Numbered from the stretch's first letter, positions 34,814 through 43,888 are shown. The stretch is 56,371 bases of DNA from CAZGUG01 sp964625335 (GCA_964625335.1 CAZVBE010000013.1:1-56371), one strand, 5' to 3'. Translations and numbers: made by a program. The notes: generated from the letters alone by a model not told the origin.

Positions 34814-35410
34814 TCAAACTTTTTTGACGTTTTCTTCAAAATTTAGTTCCCCGTGCTTTATTAGCTCTTCCTTGAGGCTAATTCTTGCCCTGCTGATACG
34901 GGATTTTACCGTCCCTATATTAAGGCCAAGTATATCGGCTATCTCCTGATAGCTCTTTCCCTTTATATCCCTAAGTATAATTATTATCCTGTGTTCTTCC
35001 CCAAGTCTTCCGATCGCCTGCTGCACCTGTCTTCTTACTTCCCGCCTTTCCATCTGTTCCTCGGGCAGGTCGCCGGTATCGGTTATCAATTTGTATCCCC
35101 GGTCTTCAGGATTGTCGTTATGCGCAACGGGGTACAGCTTTACTTTCTTTCTTTTCCGCAGTTCGTCTATGCAAACATTGACAGCAATCCTGTAAACCCA
35201 CGTTCCGAAACTGGATTTGCTGTTGAACTTTCGTATTGACTTAAAGGCCTTTAAGAAAGCCTCCTGAGCTATATCGCAGGCATCTTCTTCACTGCCCATC
35301 ATCCTGTATCCGAGATTGTATATCTGCTTTTGATACATGACCACAAGCTCTTCAAAGGCTGATAAATCGCCTCCTTTGCTGCGCTCAACCAGTTCGAGTT
35401 CCGCAGACAT
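34814..35410 (-). CDS. ECF RNA polymerase sigma factor (SigW-like)
   Basis: 198 residues from ATG 35408-35410 (GGGAGGA upstream). Region 2 YNLGYRMMGSEEDACDIAQEAFLKAFKSI, with SSFGTWVYRIAVNVCIDELRKRK; region 4 RIIIILRDIKGKSYQEIADILGLNIGTVKSRISRAR. It directs transcription of an envelope-stress regulon and is held inactive by the next gene product. Its own promoter carries an ECF consensus, implying positive autoregulation. Confidence 0.93.
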   Translation of the reverse strand: MSAELELVERSKGGDLSAFEELVVMYQKQIYNLGYRMMGSEEDACDIAQEAFLKAFKSIRKFNSKSSFGTWVYRIAVNVCIDELRKRKKVKLYPVAHNDNPEDRGYKLITDTGDLPEEQMERREVRRQVQQAIGRLGEEHRIIIILRDIKGKSYQEIADILGLNIGTVKSRISRARISLKEELIKHGELNFEENVKKV

Positions 35411-35445
35411 AGATATTCCTCCCTTCCCACTCATACGTTTTTTTT

Positions 35446-35470
35446 GACGTGTATTTCACCATAAAGTTCC
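35446..35470 (-). promoter_or_regulatory. ECF-type promoter of the sigma/anti-sigma operon
   Basis: Minus strand GGAAC (35470-35466), exactly 16 bp, then CGTC (35449-35446), about 36 bp before the sigma start. This is the GGAAC/GAAAC-N16-CGTC pattern of ECF sigma factors. Confidence 0.7.
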
Positions 35471-35489
35471 ATGTTGATATCTGTGTCAC

Positions 35490-35521
35490 AAAAAAAAAGG
35501 ACAGCATATATTACTGTCCTT
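35490..35521 (-). terminator. Terminator of the L,D-transpeptidase gene
   Basis: AAGGACAG/CTGTCCTT stem, 9-nt loop, then a long T-run on the minus strand. Confidence 0.85.
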
Positions 35522-35546
35522 ATTCTATAAAAAACAAATAAACCCT

Positions 35547-36653
35547 TTAGGGTAATTTATGCATTATTTCTATGTATCCGGGTTTTGAATAAACCTGGCA
35601 TTCAAAACCCTCGGCCTCCAGCGCTCTTAGGCTTATTCTGCCCTGCCTTCCGGGTATTAACAGGCTTGAATCGATATCAGGATTGGTCTTGAAATTGCCA
35701 ATGTCCGAGGTCAGAAATCTGCCGTCCAGCTTTACAAAATTTATCTCATAGCTTAATTCTTCAACAGCCCCCCTTGCGGTCAGCCTCCCCCCCAGTATGG
35801 CGGCTACATCAGCTATCGAGGCATACAGCCTGCCGTCACGTTTGACCGCCGATACCGGCCTTCCCATAAGGCTCCCGGTGTCAGCACCGGCATTCCATAT
35901 GATATTCATACCGAAAAACTCATTGAGCCTGTCACAGTTTACAAATATCATGGTCCTGTCGTATATTGTGTCGGAAGTAAGAAACTCACCGTTCACCATT
36001 AAAGCCCAGTTTTCTGCGAAAACTACCTTTCTGTCTCTTACCGCTGAAAACAGGTTCTGCAGCTTTTGCCCGGGTATCTTTTCCAAAAGACCGGCCTTTT
36101 GCAGTTCTTCTGATATTTTGCCTTTGTATTCCCTTTCCCTTGAGTAAATATCCCTGTATGCCACCACTGCCTCCTGGCCGAAGGTCTCGATCAGATCGCC
36201 GTATACCACTTCCACCGGAGCCCCAATACCGACGATGGAATACAGTTCGGATACATCGTAATTGTACATCCTTATGCAGCCCAGGGATATGCTTTTGCCT
36301 ATGCTTGAGGGAGCGTTATTTCCGTGGATACCATAGCCGCCGTAAAAACCGAGCCACCGTACACCCAACGGATTGGCAGGACCGGGGGGCACCGGGTTTT
36401 GGCTGTTGGGATGCCAGGTAGGGTTTACGGCTTTGTTTATTATACTGTAGCTTCCCGCGGGAGTCTGAGCCGCAGGCTTTCCTACGGCTATCGGATAAGT
36501 CTTGAGTGGTGTCTGCCCTCCCAAAAGGGTAAGGGAATACCGGGGAATGTCAATTACTATCCTGTATTCATTTGAATCCGGCTCCCCCATTACAGTATCT
36601 CCGGGTAAGAATAACGAAAAAATCAAGACAAGAAGTATCACCTTTATCTTCAA
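35547..36653 (-). CDS. L,D-transpeptidase (YkuD) with C-terminal stalk-type domains
   Basis: About 368 residues from the TTG at 36651-36653 (GGAAGGAGG about 12 bp upstream); the frame is open another 20 codons. Signal peptide (KIKVILLVLIFSLFLPGDTVMG). The YkuD domain follows with the catalytic motif HGN...SLGCIRMYNYDV, and the C-terminal half has two degenerate copper-amine-oxidase-N-like repeats (WALMVNGEFLTSDTIYDRTMIFV; NFVKLDGRFLTSDIG). It forms 3-3 peptidoglycan cross-links or attaches proteins outside the membrane. Confidence 0.87.
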   Translation of the reverse strand: MKIKVILLVLIFSLFLPGDTVMGEPDSNEYRIVIDIPRYSLTLLGGQTPLKTYPIAVGKPAAQTPAGSYSIINKAVNPTWHPNSQNPVPPGPANPLGVRWLGFYGGYGIHGNNAPSSIGKSISLGCIRMYNYDVSELYSIVGIGAPVEVVYGDLIETFGQEAVVAYRDIYSREREYKGKISEELQKAGLLEKIPGQKLQNLFSAVRDRKVVFAENWALMVNGEFLTSDTIYDRTMIFVNCDRLNEFFGMNIIWNAGADTGSLMGRPVSAVKRDGRLYASIADVAAILGGRLTARGAVEELSYEINFVKLDGRFLTSDIGNFKTNPDIDSSLLIPGRQGRISLRALEAEGFECQVYSKPGYIEIMHKLP

Positions 36654-36711
36654 TACCGTATCTAACCTCCTTCCGCTGTATAATTCTATTTGGAAGGAGC
36701 GAAAATATTCC

Positions 36712-36743
36712 AAAAAAAAATAAGCACATGCGTGTCTGCATGT
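36712..36743 (-). terminator. Terminator of the YdjM-like gene
   Basis: ACATGC/GCATGT stem with a 6-nt loop and a run of Ts on the minus strand, 16 bp after the stop. Confidence 0.65.
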
Positions 36744-36758
36744 ACCTAATTATATTCA

Positions 36759-37700
36759 TTAAAACGGCACCCGCCTGTTTCTGTTAAAGGGATGGAATAT
36801 ACACTCCACCAGTGCGCCACTGGAATTGAACACAGCGGTAGCATGGTGCATAAAGCTGTTTCTCATCCGGTATCTCAGATCGGTGTATTCTACTTCAATC
36901 ATGCCCTTTCTTTTTTTCATCCCTATGTGATAAAAGGGAGTAAATTCTTTGAAAAATCCGGCCACCCTGTTATCCATTAATTTTTCAGTCTCTTTTTGAC
37001 GCAGCAAACGGAGCCTTTCGCAAATCGTTACCCTTCCCCTCAGCAAATCTACCCTGCCTACGGTGGCATGTTTTCGAGCTATTAAAATAAAATCCCAGTT
37101 AAAAAATCCGAACAGCGACGGAAGCACCTTTATACTGTTTTGTTCCACACGCCCTTTAAGAAAAGCCACTACCTTACGCCTGGCCAGTTTCCGCATAATA
37201 CCAAGTAATGTAATATACAGTCCGAAGGCCGCTATAATCCCGCCCTTAACCAGGAAAGCATCTTTTTTATGCAAAAGAGCTGCAATACCCATCATTACTA
37301 TAAATATATCGAATATTTTAAGCAGGCTGAGGGAATACTTTTTCCTGCTAAAGGGCCACAAAAGCTGGGCTCCGTAAGAATTCATAAAATCAAACAAAAC
37401 ATGCACAAAGCTCCCTGCAAAGGTCCAGGCAAACAACGTAAAAAAGCTGCCAAACTGATAAAAAAAGCTTAAAACCACGGCTATACATAAACTCATAAGT
37501 AAAACCCCGGCAAAGGAATGGCTGCTCCCCCGGTGATGCTTTAAATAATAATAGTCATTGTACACCTTTGCGGCAATATCAATGTCGGGAGCCATCGAAC
37601 CCGCGATACATCCTATTAAAGCAGGTTCCGCCAGCGAAACATCTCCTCCCGATAATGCAAATATTCCCGCACCTATAACTGCATGGGTAATCGGATCCAT
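36759..37700 (-). CDS. YdjM/LexA-binding-type membrane metal-dependent hydrolase
   Basis: 313 residues from ATG 37698-37700 (GAGGGAG upstream). MDPITHAVIGAGIFALSGG is the family's N-terminal signature; MAPDIDIAAKVYNDYYYLKHHRGSSHSF supplies the His/Asp metal site. Four or five membrane helices lie in the first 190 residues. The last 120 residues are a soluble extension. Probable membrane hydrolase of unknown substrate. Confidence 0.83.
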   Translation of the reverse strand: MDPITHAVIGAGIFALSGGDVSLAEPALIGCIAGSMAPDIDIAAKVYNDYYYLKHHRGSSHSFAGVLLMSLCIAVVLSFFYQFGSFFTLFAWTFAGSFVHVLFDFMNSYGAQLLWPFSRKKYSLSLLKIFDIFIVMMGIAALLHKKDAFLVKGGIIAAFGLYITLLGIMRKLARRKVVAFLKGRVEQNSIKVLPSLFGFFNWDFILIARKHATVGRVDLLRGRVTICERLRLLRQKETEKLMDNRVAGFFKEFTPFYHIGMKKRKGMIEVEYTDLRYRMRNSFMHHATAVFNSSGALVECIFHPFNRNRRVPF

Positions 37701-37795
37701 CGGCACTCCCTCATTCTTCCCCAGATTATTCACGGATATGGTTTACATAATATTTTATCACACTTTCATGACATGCGCTGTTGCAATTTTTACTA

Positions 37796-37824
37796 TTGCT
37801 TAATGAGGCCTAATATGCTAATAT
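37796..37824 (+). promoter_or_regulatory. Promoter of tRNA-Leu(CAA)
   Basis: TTGCTT (37796-37801), 17-bp spacer, TAATAT (37819-37824); predicted start about 11 bp before the tRNA. Confidence 0.65.
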
Positions 37825-37842
37825 ATATTCTGCATACAATTA

Positions 37843-37929
37843 GCCGAAGTGGTGGAATTGGCAGACGCGCTGGACTCAAAATCCAGTGTTGGCAACAACG
37901 TGTGGGTTCAAGTCCCACCTTCGGCACCA
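37843..37929 (+). tRNA. tRNA-Leu (anticodon CAA)
   Basis: 87 nt with encoded CCA. Acceptor GCCGAAG/CTTCGGC, anticodon stem CTGGA/TCCAG with loop CTCAAAA giving CAA, long variable arm, T-loop GTTCAAGTC. Reads UUG. Confidence 0.94.
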
Positions 37930-37938
37930 CTACAAAAA

Positions 37939-37972
37939 AGGTTTCAGGGTTTTAGGCCCTGAAACCTTTTTT
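37939..37972 (+). terminator. Terminator of tRNA-Leu(CAA)
   Basis: Perfect 10-bp stem GGTTTCAGGG/CCCTGAAACC, 7-nt loop, six Ts; starts 10 bp after the tRNA. Confidence 0.88.
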
Positions 37973-38005
37973 GTTTATATGCGTAAAACTGTTTAGAGAA
38001 GCACA

Positions 38006-38031
38006 GAAGCACAGGGACGGTTCTCCCGCTT
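38006..38031 (+). repeat. REP-like repeat, left copy
   Basis: A 26-bp sequence with core GGGACGGTTCTC abutting the transposase stop codon. It is an inverted match (3 mismatches) to the two copies at 38840-38889. Confidence 0.75.
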
Positions 38032-38792
38032 TACAGTCTCCAAATAATATTTGTTGAAACCCCTGTAACTCTTGCAAGTTGACGTGTTGAAACACCTTTA
38101 ATTTCTAGTATTTCCTTTAATATCTTCTTCATAGTATCTCTTGGTTCATTTTGTATCATCATTGCTTGCATATTATACTGTTTTTGAATAATACTTTTTA
38201 AGTGGTCATCAGTAATTCTTATTTTTCTTTCTTCAATATCAAGACATTTTTCTTCACTTAATTCATGCATAAAGCTAATAAATTCCTTTAGTGCTGGTGA
38301 TTTATCATTTTCAAATATCCCAAGAGCAAACTCTCTGTCGGTTATTCCTTGGTCTTTTATGTAATCTTTATAACTGCTCCATTCGTAATTTTTAATATCT
38401 TTAACCAAACCTGCTTTAATTGGATTTTGATGTATATATCTTAATACCGTTAGAAAATATTTATCATCCTCTACCGGCTCACTTTTATATCGGTCCTGAA
38501 ATAAATGCCCACATCGCTCATATTTCCAATTATACCAATACACATAACTTGCACCAATTCTTTTCATAATTTGTTGTAACGGTTCTCTTCCAGTCTTAAT
38601 TAATAGATGTATATGATTGCTCATTAAACAATACGCATAAATGCTGTATCCGCATTCTTGTTTATAATGTTCTAATTTTTGTAGGAATTTTTCTCTATCT
38701 TCATCATCTTCGAATATACTCTGCCTATTAATTCCTCGTAATATGAGATGGTATATTCCACTTTCACTTTTTCGCCTTGCTTTTCTTGGCAT
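38031..38792 (-). mobile_element. REP-associated tyrosine transposase (RAYT, Y1/HUH family) gene
   Basis: 253 residues. Start MPRKARRKSESGIYHLILRGINRQ is the family's N-terminal signature. The HUH motif is SNHIHLLI, and the catalytic Tyr is in VLRYIHQNPIKAGLV. A helix-turn-helix-like tail (VSTRQLARVTGVSTNIIWRL) ends the protein. Such single-copy transposases nick and mobilise REP-type palindromes. The gene is flanked by inverted GGGACGGTTCTC repeats and is more AT-rich than its neighbours, a sign of separate ancestry. Confidence 0.88.
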
Positions 38793-38839
38793 AATTTAAC
38801 ACCCCGTGCTTATGCTATCATAAACACGAGGTGTCCGTC

Positions 38840-38889
38840 AAGCGAGAGAACCGTCCCCCTGCTTAAGCGAGAGAACCGTCCCCCTGCTT
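38840..38889 (-). repeat. REP-like repeat, right side, two tandem copies
   Basis: Two exact 25-bp copies in tandem (38840-38864 and 38865-38889), core GAGAACCGTCCC, in inverted orientation to the left copy at 38006-38031. Together they bracket the transposase gene. Confidence 0.8.
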
Positions 38890-38907
38890 CTCCCCCCTGC
38901 TTTCGGT

Positions 38908-39444
38908 TTACCGGGCTTCCTGGTCGAGGAAAACCCTGCTGCCTACCGCTCCTTTTTGATACTGGTACTTGCCGGAATAGGGCCTGTCGGCTGCGCTGTC
39001 CATCTGTGCAAGCACAATCTGGCAAATCCTTCGCCCCGCCTCCAGCTTTATGGGCAAAATGTTGGCGTTGAAAAGCTCCAGCGTAATCTCACCTTCAAAA
39101 CCCGCATCCACCCACCCCGCATTCTGGATAAAAAGCCCCATCCTGCCTATCGAACTCCTCCCCTCCACAAAGCCCGTTATGCGATCAGGGAGTTTGATAT
39201 ACTCCATTGTGGTGGCCAGCATAAAGGTCTGCGGCGGAATTACTATTTCCTCCCTCTCCATTTCCACATATTTAAGTTGTTCCTTCATGGTAATGCATTC
39301 TGTACAATTTTCGTCCACCTTCAAAAAAAAACGGCCTAATCTGAGGTCTATGGATGCCGGCTGTATTTGTTCATCCTGAATAGGCTCCACCTTAAGCGTG
39401 CCGGAAGCAAGCATCTGCCTGATGGTTTTGTCGGATAAAATCAC
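38908..39444 (-). CDS. dcd: dCTP deaminase
   Basis: 178 residues, GTG start with AAGGAGG eight bases upstream. Signatures: IQPASIDLRLG, GFVEGRSSIGRMGL (nucleotide binding) and AGWVDAGFEGEITLEL (catalytic Glu). It converts dCTP to dUTP, or to dUMP if bifunctional like the Methanocaldococcus enzyme; sequence alone does not settle this. The REP repeats stop 18 bp from its 3' end. Confidence 0.94.
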   Translation of the reverse strand: MILSDKTIRQMLASGTLKVEPIQDEQIQPASIDLRLGRFFLKVDENCTECITMKEQLKYVEMEREEIVIPPQTFMLATTMEYIKLPDRITGFVEGRSSIGRMGLFIQNAGWVDAGFEGEITLELFNANILPIKLEAGRRICQIVLAQMDSAADRPYSGKYQYQKGAVGSRVFLDQEAR

Positions 39445-39486
39445 GTCTCTTACCTCCTTATCGCCCTTTAGCGTGGGTTGTCAACC

Positions 39487-41907
39487 CTAATCCCCTCCCC
39501 GGGTTTTCAATAATTCTTCAAAGCTTTGCTGACACAAGGGTCTGCTGAAAAGATAGCCCTGGATATTGTCACAACTAAGCTTTCCGAGTATATCAAGCTG
39601 CTCCTGCTGTTCCACCCCTTCTGCGGTTACCTCAATACCAAGCTTATGGGCAAGGGCTATAATAGACTGTACAATTATCCTGTCCGATTTGTTAAGGGTA
39701 AGATTACTAAACATCGATTGGTCTATTTTCAGAATATTTATATCATTGTCTTTAAAGTAGTTAAAGCAGGAATAGTCGGTTCCAAAATCGTCCATCGAAA
39801 TGCAAATACCCATTTCCCTCAGCTGCCTCACAGTATTAAGGCTCATTTCCATATTGTTTTTCAGAGCCTTTTCGGTTATTTCCAGTTCCAGATACTTTGG
39901 CTCCAGTCCTGTATCCTTAAGGATCCTTTCAACCGTTGCCGGGAAGTCAATGAGCTGCAGTTGGCGAACCGAGAGATTTACCGCTATGCGAAGGTGAGGC
40001 AGCCCCAAATCCTGCCACATCTTATTCTTTATACAGGCTGTCCACAGCACCCATTCTCCTACGGGAATAATCATGCCGGTTTCCTCTGCAATGGGTATGA
40101 ATTTCGCGGGCGGTATCAGCCCCATTTCAGGATGCTGCCATCGAAGCAGCGCTTCCACGCCGTTTATTTTTCCTGTTTCTATGTTAATTCTTGGCTGGTA
40201 GTTTATTGAAAGCTGATTCTTTTCAAGGGCTTTTTTGAACTCGTTTAGCAAGTTCATGCGTTCTCTGACTTCACAGTTAATACTGCTGGCAAATATATAG
40301 TAACCATTGCCTCCCATCTCCTTTGCCCTGTACATGGCTGCATCTGCATTCCTTACAAGGCTGTCCATATCTTCACCATCCTTGGGATAGACGCTGATAC
40401 CGATGCTTGTGGTTATATACAGTTGATTGCCATTTATGTCAAAGGGCTTTTGCAGTGAATTTAATATCTTTCTCGTAATGGTTACAGTGTCTTCGGGCTT
40501 TGTCACTTCCGGGAGCAGTACCATAAACTCGTCCCCGCCCATCCGGGAAATGGTATCAACTTTCCTAAGCACTCCCTTAAGACGTGATGCAATTTCCCTG
40601 AGAAGGTCATCCCCCATACTATGTCCAAGAGTATCATTGACGCTCTTAAAACGGTCAAGATCAAGAAATAGTACTGCCAGCATCTGATTGTTTCTCTGGG
40701 CGTGGGCCAACTCCAGCGTAAACCTTTCCCTGAAAAGAACGCGATTAGGAAGTCCCGTCAATATATCGTAATAAGCAAGCTGGTTTATCGTTTCCTCCGC
40801 CTTCTTTCGTTCAGTTATGTCGCGTATCACGCTTAGAACTGCGCCTTCCCCCTTATAGTTAAGCCAGGTTCCGGACATCTCGACATCCACAGGTATACCG
40901 TCATAACGAATAATCTTCTGCTGTCTTAGGGGTAAATCCTTTCTTTTTTCGGACACCATTTTCAGCCTTATCCTCGATATATCAACATAGTCAGGGTGTA
41001 TTATATCAAGGATATGTCTCCCCAATATGTCCTGGGCCTTTGGAACGGCTAACAGCTTAACCGCAGCCTCATTGGCAAGGACTATCTCTCCATTCATATG
41101 AACCAGTATTGCTTCGGGCAGGTGTTCAATAAGCTTGCGATTGCGCTCTTCACTGTCATACAGGTCTCTTTCAGCCTGTTTACGTTTGCTTATGTCGCTG
41201 TATATTCCGTAAATCCCCACCTGTGTCCCGTTAATGAAAATGGGATACCCTATTATTGATACCTCTATCATCTCTCCGTCCTTACGTCTTCTGACCGTTT
41301 CCTTTTTGGCAATCTTACCGTTAAGAGCGGTCTGTGAAATGCTGTCGGCCTCATCTTCAAGATGGCCGGGCACAATAAGGTCATTTATGAAACGGCCATT
41401 GACTTCCTCGGCACTATATGAAAAAAGACTTAAAAAGCTTGGATTTGCAAAAATAATCCTGTCACTGTTATCCACCATAATGATGCCATCGGGGGAATTC
41501 TCGAACAACTGTTGGAAATATGACTTTTGCAGTAAGAGTTCCTCTTCCATACTGTTTCGATCCGAAACATCCCTGATAATGGTAAGTATGGCCGCCTTGC
41601 CCCGGAATCTGATTAAGGTAGCCGCAACCTCGCCATAAACGACAGTTCCATCACTTTTAAGCAGTTCCCATCTTGAAAACTGCTGCCTGTCTTTGGAAAG
41701 ATCATTAAACCCGTTGGCAGCTTTGTCCCGATAGTCCGGGGCAATAAAATCCACTATTGGTTTTCCTATGAGCTCCCGGGCACTCTTTACCCCTGCAAGG
41801 TCTACACCCGCCTTATTGACATAAACAATACTTCCACCGCAGTGTATAACAACAGCGTCCGGCAGTAATTCCAATACTTCCGTCTCAAAACCCTCTTTAT
41901 AATCCAT
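39487..41907 (-). CDS. PAS-PAS-PAS-GGDEF-EAL cyclic-di-GMP signalling protein
   Basis: 806 residues. Three PAS domains (about 1-125, 125-245, 245-365, each closing with a PAC-type DISERKKAE/DRNSMEEE segment). The GGDEF domain has an intact SRMGGDEF motif, and the EAL domain begins INGVEALLRWQHPE with downstream DDFGTDYS. Both catalytic signatures are present, so it may make, break or sense c-di-GMP. No membrane segment is seen, so it is cytosolic. Confidence 0.93.
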   Translation of the reverse strand: MDYKEGFETEVLELLPDAVVIHCGGSIVYVNKAGVDLAGVKSARELIGKPIVDFIAPDYRDKAANGFNDLSKDRQQFSRWELLKSDGTVVYGEVAATLIRFRGKAAILTIIRDVSDRNSMEEELLLQKSYFQQLFENSPDGIIMVDNSDRIIFANPSFLSLFSYSAEEVNGRFINDLIVPGHLEDEADSISQTALNGKIAKKETVRRRKDGEMIEVSIIGYPIFINGTQVGIYGIYSDISKRKQAERDLYDSEERNRKLIEHLPEAILVHMNGEIVLANEAAVKLLAVPKAQDILGRHILDIIHPDYVDISRIRLKMVSEKRKDLPLRQQKIIRYDGIPVDVEMSGTWLNYKGEGAVLSVIRDITERKKAEETINQLAYYDILTGLPNRVLFRERFTLELAHAQRNNQMLAVLFLDLDRFKSVNDTLGHSMGDDLLREIASRLKGVLRKVDTISRMGGDEFMVLLPEVTKPEDTVTITRKILNSLQKPFDINGNQLYITTSIGISVYPKDGEDMDSLVRNADAAMYRAKEMGGNGYYIFASSINCEVRERMNLLNEFKKALEKNQLSINYQPRINIETGKINGVEALLRWQHPEMGLIPPAKFIPIAEETGMIIPVGEWVLWTACIKNKMWQDLGLPHLRIAVNLSVRQLQLIDFPATVERILKDTGLEPKYLELEITEKALKNNMEMSLNTVRQLREMGICISMDDFGTDYSCFNYFKDNDINILKIDQSMFSNLTLNKSDRIIVQSIIALAHKLGIEVTAEGVEQQEQLDILGKLSCDNIQGYLFSRPLCQQSFEELLKTRGGD

Positions 41908-42097
41908 CCCCTATTCCCCCTGTAAGAAATGTATTACCGTTAAGAACGACATTTACAACATTATACCATTTATTTTATTGGAATCATATATAGTCCTTTT
42001 TCGACATGCTTAATCCAATTCCTGCTAAAATTGAGTATAAAATCAAAGAATGCTTCATTTATTTCTATCCCTCAGACCCTGCCCTGCTGCACGGTTC

Positions 42098-42120
42098 TAA
42101 ATACAAACCGTTTGCATTTA
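42098..42120 (+). promoter_or_regulatory. Candidate Zur/Fur-family box of the znu operon
   Basis: Near-perfect palindrome TAAATACAAA-CCG-TTTGCATTTA (9 of 10 paired) overlapping the znu -35 box, where a Fur-family repressor would block transcription. Resembles Zur boxes in its TAAAT/ATTTA ends. Confidence 0.55.
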
Positions 42121-42140
42121 GAGTGTATAAATGCTACAAT
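42112..42140 (+). promoter_or_regulatory. Promoter of the znu operon
   Basis: TTGCAT (42112-42117), 17-bp spacer, TACAAT (42135-42140), 64 bp before znuA. The remaining part of 41908-42097 holds no gene I can support; a TATAAT on the minus strand near 41963 could serve the GGDEF-EAL gene. Confidence 0.6.
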
Positions 42141-42203
42141 TTATCTGGATAATACTAACTGTTGATGCAGTTTACATATAATTCAGGATAGGAGGAATAT
42201 GTT

Positions 42204-43136
42204 TTGAAAGGCAAGGCATTGAGCATGCTGTTATTGGCAATACTCCTTATAACAGCCGGATGCGCAGGCAGTGCAAATAAACAAAGCAGGATTGCTGCGG
42301 AGCAGGGCAAACCGGTTGTATATGCAAGCATTTATCCAATGTATGACTTTGCAAAAAACATAGGCGGGGACAGAATTGACCTGATAATGGCAGTCCCGGC
42401 GGGAGCGGAACCTCATGACTGGGAGCCCACCGCCAGGCTAATGGTCCAGTTGGAAGAGGCGGATGTTTTTATATACAACGGTGTGGGAATGGAGCCTTGG
42501 GCGGATAAAATGCTGGCTTCCCTTACCAACGACAGTCTGGTGGTTGTCGAGGCCTCAAGGGGTATCCCGCTGTTACAACTTAAAGAGCACAAACACGATC
42601 ATTCGCACGCAGGGTATGATCCCCATGTGTGGCTGGATCCTGCAAGGGCCCTCCGGCAGGCGCATAATATAATGAATGCCTTAATTCAAGCCGACCCGAA
42701 AAACAAAATCTATTATGAAGAGAATTTTCGGGAATTCTCCGACAAGCTTAAGGATCTGGACACCAGCTATCAGAACTCTCTAAACCGGGTGAAAATGAAA
42801 GAAATAGTCGTTACCCATGCTGCCTTTGGGTACCTTGCCGAAAGGTATGGACTTAACCAGATATCCGTTAGCGGACTTAATCCCAGGGAGGAACCGAGCG
42901 CAGCCGAACTGGTACGTCTAACTCAACTGCTCAGGTCGAAAGATATAAGGTATGTATTCTTTGAGACCCTTACCAGTCCAAAACTCGCCGAGGTATTGGC
43001 AAATGAAGTGGACGCCAAAACAGAAGTCCTGAATCCCTTAGGCGGACTTACTCAGCAGCAAATGGATGAAGGCTGGGATTATTTAAGCGTAATGGAGAAA
43101 AATCTTGAAACCCTGATAAGGGCATTGGGAGAATAA
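42204..43136 (+). CDS. znuA: Zinc/manganese ABC transporter substrate-binding lipoprotein (ZnuA)
   Basis: 310 residues, TTG start with TAGGAGG eight bases upstream. Signal peptide and lipobox LLITAGCAG (Cys20). Cluster A-I fold: ASIYPMYDFAKNIGGDRID, GAEPHDWEPT (metal His), a His-rich loop EHKHDHSHAGYDPHVW, VVTHAAFGYLAERYG and FFETLTSPKLAEVLA. The His-rich loop suggests zinc. First gene of znuA-znuC-znuB. Confidence 0.92.
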   Translation: MKGKALSMLLLAILLITAGCAGSANKQSRIAAEQGKPVVYASIYPMYDFAKNIGGDRIDLIMAVPAGAEPHDWEPTARLMVQLEEADVFIYNGVGMEPWADKMLASLTNDSLVVVEASRGIPLLQLKEHKHDHSHAGYDPHVWLDPARALRQAHNIMNALIQADPKNKIYYEENFREFSDKLKDLDTSYQNSLNRVKMKEIVVTHAAFGYLAERYGLNQISVSGLNPREEPSAAELVRLTQLLRSKDIRYVFFETLTSPKLAEVLANEVDAKTEVLNPLGGLTQQQMDEGWDYLSVMEKNLETLIRALGE

Positions 43137-43138
43137 AT

Positions 43139-43888
43139 ATGAATGAGCTGGTGGAAGTAAAGGATGTATCCTTTGGATATGACAGGGAATTAGTTCTGGC
43201 AAACGTAAGCCTTAACATTTATGAAGGCGACTACATAGGCGTTGTGGGACCGAATGGCTCGGGTAAAAGCACCCTTATAAAAATAATGCTTAATATTTTG
43301 AAGCCTGCAAAGGGAAGAGTAAAAATACTGGGCTTTGACTTGGACAACTTCAAGACCTGGGGGCAGATAGGATATGTGAGGCAAAAGGCAACCTCCTTCA
43401 ATGCAAACTTTCCTGCTACCGTTGAAGAGATTGTCTCCGCCAATCTTTACCCCCAGGCAGGTCTTTTCAGGCCAATTAAAGCAAAACACAGGGAACGGGT
43501 ATATGATGCCCTGAGAATTGTCAAAATGGACACCCACAGAAAAAAGCTGATAGGCAATCTGTCAGGGGGACAGCAGCAGAGGGTATTTATTGCAAGGGCG
43601 CTGGTTAATTCGCCGAAATTATTATTCCTTGACGAACCCACCGTAGGTATAGATCTGGATTCCCAGCGGGAATTCTACGATCTTATGGAGAGGCTGAACA
43701 GGGAACTAAATATTACCATTGTTATGGTATCCCATGACATAGGCGTTATAACCGAAAAAGTTAACCGTATTGCCTGTATGGGGGATGGAAAGCTTATTTG
43801 TCACCAGAACAGTTCCCGTCCGGAAATCTCCCACCTGTTGAAGGAAGTATACGGGGATAAAATGAATCTGTTGATTCACAACCACTAG
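43139..43888 (+). CDS. znuC: Zinc ABC transporter ATPase (ZnuC)
   Basis: 249 residues. Walker A GPNGSGKST, Q-loop YVRQKAT, signature LSGGQQQRVFIARAL, Walker B LLFLDEPTVGID, H-loop MVSHDIG. Starts 2 bp after znuA. It energises metal uptake with ZnuB. Confidence 0.94.
   Translation: MNELVEVKDVSFGYDRELVLANVSLNIYEGDYIGVVGPNGSGKSTLIKIMLNILKPAKGRVKILGFDLDNFKTWGQIGYVRQKATSFNANFPATVEEIVSANLYPQAGLFRPIKAKHRERVYDALRIVKMDTHRKKLIGNLSGGQQQRVFIARALVNSPKLLFLDEPTVGIDLDSQREFYDLMERLNRELNITIVMVSHDIGVITEKVNRIACMGDGKLICHQNSSRPEISHLLKEVYGDKMNLLIHNH

Noticed and set aside
38006..38889. The repeated 25-bp units as a CRISPR array or IS terminal repeats
   Set aside because: Tandem copies have no spacers, and the gene between is a REP-type tyrosine transposase, so REP-like elements explain them better. 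No cas gene is present.
41908..42097. Search for a riboswitch or small gene upstream of znuA
   Set aside because: No recognised aptamer pattern or ORF with a ribosome site; only promoter-like AT stretches.
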